A stretch of 64,000 nucleotides of DNA from DASYTH01 sp036002505 (GTDB lineage Bacteria; Actinomycetota; Actinomycetes; Mycobacteriales; Pseudonocardiaceae): assembly GCF_036002505.1 (NCBI RefSeq), contig NZ_DASYTH010000406.1, positions 1-64,000 on the forward strand, written 5' to 3'. Shown in pieces: positions 52,538-60,597 of this stretch. Made by a program: the position numbers and the translations under genes. How positions within the stretch are numbered: position 1 is the stretch's first letter; the number at the start of each line of letters is the position of its first letter. The notes under the pieces were generated by a model. That model saw nothing but the letters and a program-made list of their open reading frames with translations. It was not told the origin of the DNA and did not search any database.

Positions 52538-53515
52538 GTGAAGCTGCTCGTCACGGGCGGGGCGGGGTACGTCGGGAGCGTGTGCGCGGCGCGGATGGTG
52601 GAGTCCGGACACGAGGTCGTGGTGGTGGACGACCTGAGCACCGGGCACATTGACGCGGTGCCGGACGGCTGCCGGCTGGTCCAGGCCGACCTCGCCGACG
52701 TCGCGGATCCGCTGCTGGCCGAGGGGTTCGACGGGGTGCTGCACTTCGCGGCCAAGTCCCTGGTGGCCGAGTCGATGGCGGACCCGGCGAAGTACTGGGC
52801 CGGCAACGTGCTCGCCTCCGTGCGCCTGCTCGATGCGGTCCAGCGGCACGGCACCCCGCGGCTGGTGTTCTCCTCCACCGCCGCCGTGTATGGCGAGCCC
52901 GACCAGGTACCGATCCCCGAGTCTGCGCCCACCCGGCCGACCAGCACCTACGGCGCCACCAAGCTAGCCATCGACCACGCGATCACCTCCTACGCCACCG
53001 CGCACGGCTTCGCCGCGGTGAGCCTGCGCTACTTCAACGTCGCCGGCGCGCACGGCCGCTTCGGCGAGCGGCACACCACCGAGACACACCTGATCCCGAT
53101 CGTCCTGCAGGTCGCCCTCGGCCAGCGGGACGAGGTCAAGATCTACGGCACCGACTGGCCGACCGAAGACGGCACCTGCGTCCGCGACTACATCCACGTC
53201 ACCGATCTGGCCGACGCCCACCTGCTCGCCCTCGAGCACGCCGTCCCCGGCGAGCACCGTATCTACAACCTCGGCAACGGCACCGGCTTCTCCGTCCGCC
53301 AGGTCGTCGACACCTGCCGCGAAGTCACCGGCCACCCCATCCCGGCCACCGTCGCCGGCCGCCGCCCCGGCGACCCCGCCACCCTGGTCGCCGCCAGCGA
53401 ACGCGCCCAGGCCGACCTCGGCTGGAAACCCGAACGCCCCACCCTCGAAACCATGGTCACCGACGCCTGGACCTTCGCCCGGCTGACTCCGCGAGTTCGA
53501 CGCTCCAGCGACTGA
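52538..53515 (+). CDS. galE: UDP-glucose 4-epimerase
   Basis: A 325-residue SDR epimerase: NAD motif VTGGAGYVGS, FSSTAAVYGEP, and the catalytic Tyr-Lys pair in TYGATKLAID. It interconverts UDP-galactose and UDP-glucose. GTG 52538. The last codons (encoding VRRSSD) lie in the first unit of the 21-bp array at 53493, so the C-terminus is repeat-derived. Confidence 0.95.
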   Translation: MKLLVTGGAGYVGSVCAARMVESGHEVVVVDDLSTGHIDAVPDGCRLVQADLADVADPLLAEGFDGVLHFAAKSLVAESMADPAKYWAGNVLASVRLLDAVQRHGTPRLVFSSTAAVYGEPDQVPIPESAPTRPTSTYGATKLAIDHAITSYATAHGFAAVSLRYFNVAGAHGRFGERHTTETHLIPIVLQVALGQRDEVKIYGTDWPTEDGTCVRDYIHVTDLADAHLLALEHAVPGEHRIYNLGNGTGFSVRQVVDTCREVTGHPIPATVAGRRPGDPATLVAASERAQADLGWKPERPTLETMVTDAWTFARLTPRVRRSSD

Positions 53516-53576
53516 GTTGTACGTTCCGGCAACTGAGTTCGACGCCCGGGCAACTGAGTGTTCCATCGTGCAGGCA
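53493..53576. repeat. Tandem 21-bp array entering galE
   Basis: GAGTT/GAGTG units start at 53493, 53514, 53535 and 53556, exactly 21 bp apart, with consensus around GAGTTCGACGC-N6-CAACT. The first unit encodes the end of galE. No reverse-oriented half is seen, unlike the other arrays. It lies between galE (+) and the aldo/keto reductase (-). Confidence 0.8.
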
Positions 53577-53603
53577 GCTCGAGTGCGATCGCGCTCGGCG
53601 GTC

Positions 53604-54596
53604 TCAACCGGACCGAGCCCCGGCCGGCGTGAGCAGCCGGCCGATCTCCGCCATCTGTTGTGGCGTCAATGGTCCGAAGTCCATGGCCTTGGCGTTTTCC
53701 TCGGCTTGGTGGAGGCCCTTGAAGCCGGGGATCGGGAGGGTGTTCTCGCCGAGGGCCCAGAGCCAGGCGAGGGCGCCCTGGGCCGGGGTGCGGCCGTTGC
53801 TGGTGAGGATGTCGCGGATGGCGGTGAAGGTGGTGAGCAGGGTGGGGTCGGGGCGGCCGTCGGGGAATCGGTTCTCGATCCAGTCGTGGCCGGCGCCGCG
53901 GACGTCCTGTTGGGACAGTCGCGTGGCAGCGGTGTACTTGCCGGACAGCAGGCCCATGGCCAGGGGGCCGCGGAGAAGGGTGGCCAGGTTGTTGGCGGCG
54001 CACAGGGAGACGAGCTGGCGGTTGCCCTCGAGGACGTTGAGGTGGATCTGGGCGGCCGCGCAGTGGGGGCCTTCGGCGAAGAGCCCGATGTTGCCGGGAT
54101 CGTCGGTGCTCCAGCCGTAGGCCCGGATCTTTCCTTGTTGTACCAACGTTTCCAGCTCGTCACGGAGCTCGAGGGCGGCAGGCTGCGGGCAGTCTCCCAC
54201 GTGCAGTTGGTAGAGGTCGACGACGTCGGTTCGGAGGCGTCGCAGGCTGCCCTCGAGCGCGCGGCGCAGGTGCGCGCGGGACAGATCCACGCCGGTGATC
54301 GTGTGGCGTTCGCGGTCGTAGGTGCGGCCGAACTTGGTGGCGATGACCACCTGGTCGCGGCAGCCCGCGAAGGCCCGGCCGAGGATCTCCTCGGAGCGAC
54401 CGTAGACGTCGCCGGTGTCGAACAACGACACACCGAGATCGATGGCCAGGTGGATGGCGCGGATCGACTCGCCGTCGTCGACGTCGCCCCAGCCGACGGA
54501 CCGGCCGTCCTGGATGATCAGCCCACCGATGGGCCAGCAACCGAAGCCGACCGGGCTCACCTCGATGCCGCTTCGACCCAACTGACGCGTTCGCAT
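53604..54596 (-). CDS. Aldo/keto reductase
   Basis: A 330-residue NADPH-dependent AKR with TIM-barrel fold: LGVSLFDTGDVYGRSEE (catalytic Asp and Tyr), VIATKFG (Lys) and LYQLHVGD (His). Substrate unknown. The ATG at 54596 has no SD; TACCGT (minus strand, 54610-54605) lies 8 nt upstream, suggesting a leaderless mRNA. It converges on galE. Confidence 0.92.
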   Translation of the reverse strand: MRTRQLGRSGIEVSPVGFGCWPIGGLIIQDGRSVGWGDVDDGESIRAIHLAIDLGVSLFDTGDVYGRSEEILGRAFAGCRDQVVIATKFGRTYDRERHTITGVDLSRAHLRRALEGSLRRLRTDVVDLYQLHVGDCPQPAALELRDELETLVQQGKIRAYGWSTDDPGNIGLFAEGPHCAAAQIHLNVLEGNRQLVSLCAANNLATLLRGPLAMGLLSGKYTAATRLSQQDVRGAGHDWIENRFPDGRPDPTLLTTFTAIRDILTSNGRTPAQGALAWLWALGENTLPIPGFKGLHQAEENAKAMDFGPLTPQQMAEIGRLLTPAGARSG

Positions 54597-54655
54597 GCCA
54601 CCGCACGGTAGGTCCTGGTGCGCGCTCCAGGACAAGGGTCTGCGCTTCCGGCGGG

Positions 54656-55678
54656 TCAGCGTTCGGTGAAGGCGGCGGCGAAGCACTGGCCGAGCATGGT
54701 GCGGAAGCCGGCGGGGGTGACGCCGAAGGTGATGATGCGGCGGACGATGTTGGCCAGCCGGTGGCCGGGGTCGGCGGAGCGGGCGGTTTCCAGTGCCACG
54801 GCGGCGAGGGCGCCGTCGCCGCGGAGGTAGGCGCAGGCCGCGAGCAGGGTGGCCGGGCCGGCCAGGGCCGGGGCGGGGGTGGCGCGGGTGAGCGCCGTCC
54901 AGACACGTTCGGCGGCGGTGGCGCGCACGGTGAGGGCGAACGCCAGGCAGGCTTCGCGGATGTCCGGATTGGACAGGGCGTGGGCCAGGCGGGCGACCGT
55001 CGCGTCGTCGAGCGTGACGACGTCGCTGACCGGAGCGGCCGGGTCGAGCTGGTCGAGGGTGTCGCGGACATAGGGGTACTCCTGTTCGGGGACGGCCGGC
55101 GGGAGGGCGGCGATGAGCTCGGCGCGGCGGGCGAGGTCGCCGGGCGGGTCGGGGGTGAGCTGGCCGGCGAGCTCGGCGCGGGTGGCGAAGGTGACCTGGC
55201 CGGCCACGGTGACGGCGGTGGTGACGGGGCAGGTGACCGGATCCCGAACCCGGCCGGCGCAGTCGGGATCCTCGTAGCACCGCCAGATCTGATCCGGCGC
55301 GATGCCCGGCGCCCAGATCGCGTGGGAGACCACGATGCCGGCTCCCTCGAAGGCGTTGGCGAGCACCTCGACCAGCGCCCGGGCCGGGAGGGCGATGGGC
55401 TCCGGCGGGTCGGCGGCGGCGCCACAGAGCACCACCAGTTCGATCACGGACGCCGCGTGGTTCAGCGCGACCAGGCGCAGGTGGGCGGCGACGACCGGGG
55501 CGTCCTCGGGTTCCGGGATGTCCAGGCGCAGCACGCATTCCAGGTGCAGCTCACGCTGGCCGGAGTAGGTGACCAGGACGAGGGAGTCGGTGGGGACGAA
55601 GCGCAGCAGCCCGGGGATCGCGGCGATGAGCTCGCCGGGGTCGTCGCAGAGGAGGCTGGTGCGGAGCGGGGTGGTCAT
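54656..55678 (-). CDS. DUF4192 protein
   Basis: A 340-residue protein with the DUF4192 N-terminal pattern (LLCDDPGELIAAIPGLLRFV, DSLVLVTYSG) followed by an alpha/beta core and a helical C-terminal half (ALSNPDIREACLAFALTVRA, YLRGDGALAAVALETA). The family is actinobacterial with no known function. ATG 55678. A G-rich stretch lies just upstream. Confidence 0.9.
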   Translation of the reverse strand: MTTPLRTSLLCDDPGELIAAIPGLLRFVPTDSLVLVTYSGQRELHLECVLRLDIPEPEDAPVVAAHLRLVALNHAASVIELVVLCGAAADPPEPIALPARALVEVLANAFEGAGIVVSHAIWAPGIAPDQIWRCYEDPDCAGRVRDPVTCPVTTAVTVAGQVTFATRAELAGQLTPDPPGDLARRAELIAALPPAVPEQEYPYVRDTLDQLDPAAPVSDVVTLDDATVARLAHALSNPDIREACLAFALTVRATAAERVWTALTRATPAPALAGPATLLAACAYLRGDGALAAVALETARSADPGHRLANIVRRIITFGVTPAGFRTMLGQCFAAAFTER

Positions 55679-55691
55679 GCGTCCACGATGC

Positions 55692-55719
55692 GGGGGCCGG
55701 GGGGTGGGTGGGGGCGGGG
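55692..55719 (+). other. Potential G-quadruplex
   Basis: Four or more runs of at least three G separated by 1-2 bases occur on the + strand here, between the IniC-like stop and the DUF4192 start. Both genes are on the minus strand, so the G-rich strand is the template. Confidence 0.4.
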
Positions 55720-55842
55720 AGGGTCGAGGTGTGGACGGCGTGGGCTGTTGTGGAAAACCGGGGCGCGAAGATCGGTGGGCGGGTGGAAATGTCGGTGGGG
55801 TGGTGTAGCGGCGGCCGGCTGGACGGCGGGTGCGCCGGGCCG

Positions 55843-57273
55843 CTACGGGGCGACGCTGGCCAGCATGCCTTCGCAGGTGCGCACGACGGTGGCCGCGGCA
55901 GTGCGCGCGGCTTCGTCCAGGACCGGGTTCTCGGCGTGGTCGCGCCAGCGGCGCAAGGCCGCGATGATCGCGTGCCGCAGGCCGGTCGCGGTGGGCTCCT
56001 CGGCGAGTCCCAGCCGGACCGGGAGGCCGGAGCCGGAGCCGCCGATCAACTGGCGCGCCTCGGCATCCAGCTCGGCCGGGAGCACCAGCTGCCCCACGGA
56101 GAGCGCGGCGAGCAGCCGGAGCTCCCGGAACTCGTGCGCGCCGGCCAGGATCCGCTCCAGCTCGGCGACCAGCGCGGCGGCCGGCGGGCGCGGCTCGCGG
56201 CGCAGCACGACCTCCAGCGCGAGCAGGGCGGAGCGCGCCTTGAGCACCGGCGCGCGGTCGGTGAAGTAGCGCGCCACCGCCTCGCGCACCTCGGTCAACC
56301 CGCTGCGCTGCACCAGTTCCGCGGACAGCGTCCCGTGCGTGTCGAAGCCCTGCCGGATCAGCGCGGTGGCCAGCCGCAACCCGAACAGCCCCAACCGGTC
56401 CAGCAGCGCCCGGCGCAGCTCGGCGTCCACCGGAACCGGGAAGTCGGCACCGGCGAACCGGTCCGCGGACAGCAGGTAGCCGTCCATTTCGGACCGTGGC
56501 GCGTGCGCGAGCGTCGCCAGCGCGTCGAACTCCGGCGGCCGCAGCGCCCGGCCGGCGTAGCCGAGCAGGCCGGTCACCGCGATCACGTCCTGGCACAGCG
56601 CCCGGGTGCGGGCGTCCCGGCGGTGCTGCCGGGCCAGCTGCTTGGCGGCGAACAGCGCGTCGATCCGGCCGCCGCCCATCTCGTCCGCCCGGGACAGCAC
56701 CACCAGGGTGCCGACCGGGTAGGCCATGGCCAGCGGGTGCTCGTGCAGTGCTTGCAGCAAGCCGAGATCCGTGGCGTGCAGGTGCTGGGTCAGGTAGAGC
56801 ACGGCGTCCGCCTCGGTCGCCACCCGCTCCATTGTGGACGGTTCGGCGCCGGGCGTGTCGATCAGCGCGGTCCCGCGCAGGGTGCGCGCCGGCCAGTCCA
56901 CCACCACCCGGTCCAGGCGGCGGCCCCGCCATTCGCCGAGGTCGACCCGCAGCCGCCCGCCGGAACGGTCCGCCGGCACCTCGGCCGGCGGACCGTCCGG
57001 CGGGTACACGGTCGCCCGCGGGGTGGCACCGGCCAGGTACCAGACGGTGGTCAACGCGTCGTCGCCGAGCGGCAGCGGCGCGACCTCCTCCCCCACGAGC
57101 GCGTTCACCAGCATGGACTTGCCGGCCTTCGGCTGCCCGGCGACGGCGATCCGCAGCGGGCCGCCCAGCCGGTCGGCCTGCCAGCGCAGCCAGCCGGTCG
57201 CGCGCGGGTTGTCCCGGTACACCTCGAGCGTCCGGTTCAGCAGCGCCCAGACCTGGTCGAGGAGGCCGGTCAT
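55843..57273 (-). CDS. iniC: Dynamin-like GTPase (IniC-like)
   Basis: A 476-residue GTPase: G1 GQPKAGKSMLVNAL (P-loop), G3 DTPGAEPS, then NKXD-like LSRADEMGGG in G4 position. The rest is helical, as in bacterial dynamin-like proteins. It follows the IniA-like gene with an ATGA overlap (57270-57273), like M. tuberculosis iniA-iniC. G4 is LSRAD rather than NKxD or TKxD, a mild divergence. Membrane remodelling at the cell envelope is inferred. Confidence 0.88.
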   Translation of the reverse strand: MTGLLDQVWALLNRTLEVYRDNPRATGWLRWQADRLGGPLRIAVAGQPKAGKSMLVNALVGEEVAPLPLGDDALTTVWYLAGATPRATVYPPDGPPAEVPADRSGGRLRVDLGEWRGRRLDRVVVDWPARTLRGTALIDTPGAEPSTMERVATEADAVLYLTQHLHATDLGLLQALHEHPLAMAYPVGTLVVLSRADEMGGGRIDALFAAKQLARQHRRDARTRALCQDVIAVTGLLGYAGRALRPPEFDALATLAHAPRSEMDGYLLSADRFAGADFPVPVDAELRRALLDRLGLFGLRLATALIRQGFDTHGTLSAELVQRSGLTEVREAVARYFTDRAPVLKARSALLALEVVLRREPRPPAAALVAELERILAGAHEFRELRLLAALSVGQLVLPAELDAEARQLIGGSGSGLPVRLGLAEEPTATGLRHAIIAALRRWRDHAENPVLDEAARTAAATVVRTCEGMLASVAP

Positions 57274-59108
57274 CCGGTGAGGCTCCGGCGCGGCCGGGGC
57301 AGCGAGATGCCGCCGGGCACCAGCGCGGTGATCCGGCCGTGCAGCGTGGTGAGGCCCTGCAGCGCGGTCCGGGCCTCGCCGGCGCGCCGCTGCTGCTCGG
57401 CGGCGTCCAGGTCGGCTTCCCGCTTCGCCGACTGCGCGGTCTGCACGATCTCGGTGCGCAGCTCCTCGGCCGTGGCCGCCAGATGATCACGCAGGCGGCG
57501 CTGCAGCTGCCGGAGGATGTCCTTGGTGTCCTTGCTGAACGCCAGGAAGAAGTCGTCGACGTGCCGCTGGCCGGCCGCCTTGGCGATGGCCTGGCGCCGT
57601 TTGAGCCGGGCGCCGGCCTCGTCGTAGATGGTCTTCGCGGCGAACAGGATGCCGGCGCCGAGCGACACCGCGTTGATCAGCGGCCAGCCGGCGAGGCTGG
57701 TGGCCAGGCCGAACATCAGCACGCCGCCGTAGGAGCCGCGCAGGCCCACGAACACCTTCTGCCCCACCGAGAACCGCTCCACCCGCGGCTCCTCCAGCTC
57801 GCGCGGGTCGGCCAGCAGGCCGTCGTCGATCTCCAGCAGGGACCGGGGCAGCACGTCGTCGCGGTAGGCGTGCAGGTCCCGGTTGATCCGGTGGGTGATC
57901 CAGTCGAACCGCTCGACGAGCCAGGCGAAGTTGGTGTCGGCGGCCTCGGCCAGGCTCTCGTCCAGCCAGGAGCCGAAGGAGTCCCAGTCGACCGCGGGGT
58001 CGGCCTCGTCGAAGAACTTGTCCATCTCGCGGAGGATCCGGCGGGTCCGGTCGCGCAGGTCGAACTCGAGGTCGGAAACCAGGTCGGCCATGTCGTCGGC
58101 GAGCGCGGTCTGCCAGGCGGCGGCGTCCTTGCGGAGCTGGTCGATCTGGCGCTGCGCGGTCTGCCACTTCGTGATCGCCTCGGACGGCCCGCCGGCCGGG
58201 GTGCCCGCGACGGTCTGGTGCAGCGGCGCCAGCAGCTGCTGCACGGCCATCCCGGCGAGCACCGCGACGGACCGCCGGGCCAGCACGTCCGGCTGGCCGA
58301 GCACCTCACGTTGCAGGTGGGTGACCAGCTCGGCGAAGCCGGACTCGGCGTTGAGCGCCTCGTCGCCGGACTTGGCCGCGGCCAGCCGCAGCATCGCCGA
58401 CACCGGGATCACCGTCGCCTGGATGCCGGCGCCGGCCAGGCGGGCCCGGTTCCGCTCGGCCACCCGGCGCCAGCGCGGCGCGATGTCGATTTTGGTCAGC
58501 ACCACCACGACGGTGGGGCAGAGCCGGGCGACGGCCTCGATCAGCGCCAGCTCCGTGGTGGCCAGCTCCCGGGTCGCGGCGGACACCACCAGCACCGCGT
58601 CGGCCTCGGCGACCACGTTGAACAGGGCGTGCGAGCCGCGGAACGACACCGTGTCGAGGTCGTCCACGGCCGGCGTGTCCACCAGCACCAGCCCGTTCGC
58701 CAGCAGCGGGCGGGGGATGCCGACCTCGGTGTGCAGCAGCTCGCCCCGGCCGGCCGGGAGCGCCGCGGCCCGGATGGCGATCTCCTCGACCGGGATGGGC
58801 TCGCGCCGGGGCTCCGGGGTGTCGGCCGGCTCCTTGACCAGGGCCGCGACCGGCGACTGGGCGTGCCCGATGACGATCGGGGCCGGTGTGGTGACGTTGT
58901 CGCCGACCGCGCAGACCGGCGCATTGATCAAGGCGTTGACCAGCTGGCTCTTTCCCTGGTTCGGCTCACCGACCACCGGGACCCGCAGCGTGGGCTCGAG
59001 CAGATGGGCCCGCTTCTGCCGGAGCCGGTTGGCCAGGTCGGGCCGCTGGTGATCGCTGCAGGCGCCGATCGTGGCGTCCAGGACGTCCAACCACGGCTGT
59101 GATGTCAC
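57270..59108 (-). CDS. iniA: Dynamin-like GTPase (IniA-like)
   Basis: A 612-residue bacterial dynamin-like protein: G1 GEPNQGKSQLVNALI, G3 DTPAVDD, G4 LTKID, then long helical stalk regions and a hydrophobic paddle-like segment (GVLMFGLATSLAGWPLINAV) near residue 480. In mycobacteria IniA remodels membranes and helps survival under cell-wall drugs. GTG 59108 gives the VTSQPWLDVL start. It is second in the operon after iniB, separated by a strong hairpin. Confidence 0.9.
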   Translation of the reverse strand: MTSQPWLDVLDATIGACSDHQRPDLANRLRQKRAHLLEPTLRVPVVGEPNQGKSQLVNALINAPVCAVGDNVTTPAPIVIGHAQSPVAALVKEPADTPEPRREPIPVEEIAIRAAALPAGRGELLHTEVGIPRPLLANGLVLVDTPAVDDLDTVSFRGSHALFNVVAEADAVLVVSAATRELATTELALIEAVARLCPTVVVVLTKIDIAPRWRRVAERNRARLAGAGIQATVIPVSAMLRLAAAKSGDEALNAESGFAELVTHLQREVLGQPDVLARRSVAVLAGMAVQQLLAPLHQTVAGTPAGGPSEAITKWQTAQRQIDQLRKDAAAWQTALADDMADLVSDLEFDLRDRTRRILREMDKFFDEADPAVDWDSFGSWLDESLAEAADTNFAWLVERFDWITHRINRDLHAYRDDVLPRSLLEIDDGLLADPRELEEPRVERFSVGQKVFVGLRGSYGGVLMFGLATSLAGWPLINAVSLGAGILFAAKTIYDEAGARLKRRQAIAKAAGQRHVDDFFLAFSKDTKDILRQLQRRLRDHLAATAEELRTEIVQTAQSAKREADLDAAEQQRRAGEARTALQGLTTLHGRITALVPGGISLPRPRRSLTG

Positions 59109-59148
59109 CCGGAAGAGTGTGCCGTGTCCACCCATTTGGGTGAAGAGC

Positions 59149-59185
59149 GGGGGGCGGCCCCGCCATGTCGGCAGAACCGCCCCCC
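59149..59185 (-). terminator. Hairpin between iniB and iniA
   Basis: GGGGGGCGG (59149-59157) and CCGCCCCCC (59177-59185) form a perfect 9-bp stem, with a smaller GCC/GGC stem inside, 17 bp after the iniB stop. It could be a partial terminator giving more iniB than iniA mRNA, like the xylF-xylG hairpin. Confidence 0.65.
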
Positions 59186-59201
59186 GAGGGCGATCTGAAG
59201 C

Positions 59202-60383
59202 TCAGTGCCCGAACGGGAGGTGGTTGTCCAAACCGTCCGTCAGATCGCCCACGAGCGGCACCTGCGCGGTGAGTCCGCCGACCGTGTCGTGCACGGTGTC
59301 CAGGCCGGGGACGCTCGGCAGCGCGGGGAGCCCCGGCACGGCCGGCAGGTCCACCGGGAGGTCAGGCAGCTGCGGCAGATCGACCGGGAGGTCGGGCAGC
59401 TGCGGGAGGTCGACCGGCAGCTGCGGCAGGTCGATGGGGAGACCAGGGAGACCAGGGAGACCGGGCAGGCCGGGCAGGCCCGGGAGCCCGGGAAGGCCAG
59501 GTACGCCGGGCAGCGCCGGAAGGCCGGCGGGCAGGCCGCCGGGGAGGTCCACCGGCAGGTCGCCGAGGCCAACGTCGGCCACGCCCGGCAGGTGCGCTGC
59601 CGAGGTCGGGTCCTGGATCGTCGTGGCGAACTGGTCGGCGCCCTGGCTGACCAGGCCACCCGCGGTCCACGCGCCGGTGTTGAGGCCGTCGGCGAGCGCC
59701 CCGGCGCCTTCGGTGAGGAAACCGGTGAGCGTGGCGGCACCGTCGGTGACCACGCCGGCCACCGTGCCGGTGACCAGGTCGCCGCCCTTGCCGATGGCGT
59801 CCGCGTCGAGCGGGAACCCGAAGGACGACCCACCGCTCTCCATCGAGAGGCCCGCCGGGCCGATGCCCGTCGCGAAGCCCTCGCTGCCGAGCATGCCGCC
59901 GGCGAAGGACAGGCCGGTGGACTCGGTCGACAGGCCGTGCTCGTTCACGCCGAACTTGGCGACGCCGCCGCCCATCGTGGAGACCATGTCCAGCTCGCCG
60001 GCCAGCTCGGGCGAGTCGGTGGCCAGGCCGAGCTTCGCGACACCGCCGCCGAGCAGGGAGTCGAGGCCGGTTTCGCCGGAGATCCCGCTCATGCTGCCGC
60101 CGAAGGCGAACCCGCCACCCCCGAGCGCCGAGGTCAGGTTGCTCTCGCCGTTCAGCCCGTCGAGGCCGCCGGACAGCGCGCTGTCCACCCCGAGGCTGCC
60201 GCCCGACGCGGAGGCGAGATCCAGGACCAGCGGGATGGCGTCCACGACGTCCTGGGGCGTGACGTCCGGCAGGCCGGCACCGCTGAGCGCCGCCACCGGG
60301 TCGAGGTCGAACGCCTGGCTGCTGGCCGGATCGGTGAGCAGCTTGAGCACGAAGTCGTGCAACGTCGGTTCAGCGCTCTGCAA
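59202..60383 (-). CDS. iniB: IniB-like protein with PGL-repeat tail
   Basis: A 393-residue protein. The N-terminal ~55 residues match the IniB N-terminal domain (TLHDFVLKLLTDPASSQAFD), then a Gly/Ser-rich middle and a tail of repeats (PGLPGLPGLPGLP, LPQLPDLPVDLPQLP), collagen-like. IniB function is unknown; it is a highly induced structural-type protein. The start is TTG 60383 with an AAGGAGC SD at 5 nt. It is first in the operon. Confidence 0.87.
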   Translation of the reverse strand: MQSAEPTLHDFVLKLLTDPASSQAFDLDPVAALSGAGLPDVTPQDVVDAIPLVLDLASASGGSLGVDSALSGGLDGLNGESNLTSALGGGGFAFGGSMSGISGETGLDSLLGGGVAKLGLATDSPELAGELDMVSTMGGGVAKFGVNEHGLSTESTGLSFAGGMLGSEGFATGIGPAGLSMESGGSSFGFPLDADAIGKGGDLVTGTVAGVVTDGAATLTGFLTEGAGALADGLNTGAWTAGGLVSQGADQFATTIQDPTSAAHLPGVADVGLGDLPVDLPGGLPAGLPALPGVPGLPGLPGLPGLPGLPGLPGLPIDLPQLPVDLPQLPDLPVDLPQLPDLPVDLPAVPGLPALPSVPGLDTVHDTVGGLTAQVPLVGDLTDGLDNHLPFGH

Positions 60384-60597
60384 GAGATGCTCCTTGGTGC
60401 AGGGGATCGATTGGGTTGACCGGCGCACCGTATTGAGCCCGCACCCAGTTCCACATCGGGGATTACGCCTAGTTGTGCACCGTAACCCGATAGGGCGATG
60501 CGCGTTACTCGTTAGGGGGTTAGGGGTTTGCCGGCCCGAACACCCCGGGTGGTACGAACACGCACGGGATTCACACGATCACGGAGGAAGCGCCTGC
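60384..60597. promoter_or_regulatory. Divergent control region of iniBAC and Hsp70/STAND genes
   Basis: This 214-bp space serves both operons. It holds an exact tandem of GTTAGGGG at 60511-60518 and 60519-60526, and near-repeats CACCGTATTG (60426) and CACCGTAACC (60478). These are candidate sites for the IniR-like regulator. No clear -35/-10 pair could be fixed. Confidence 0.45.

Noticed and set aside
57270..59108. IniA-like gene starting at 59135
   Set aside because: The nine extra residues (MGGHGTLFR) include no conserved features; GTG 59108 better matches the family N-terminus.
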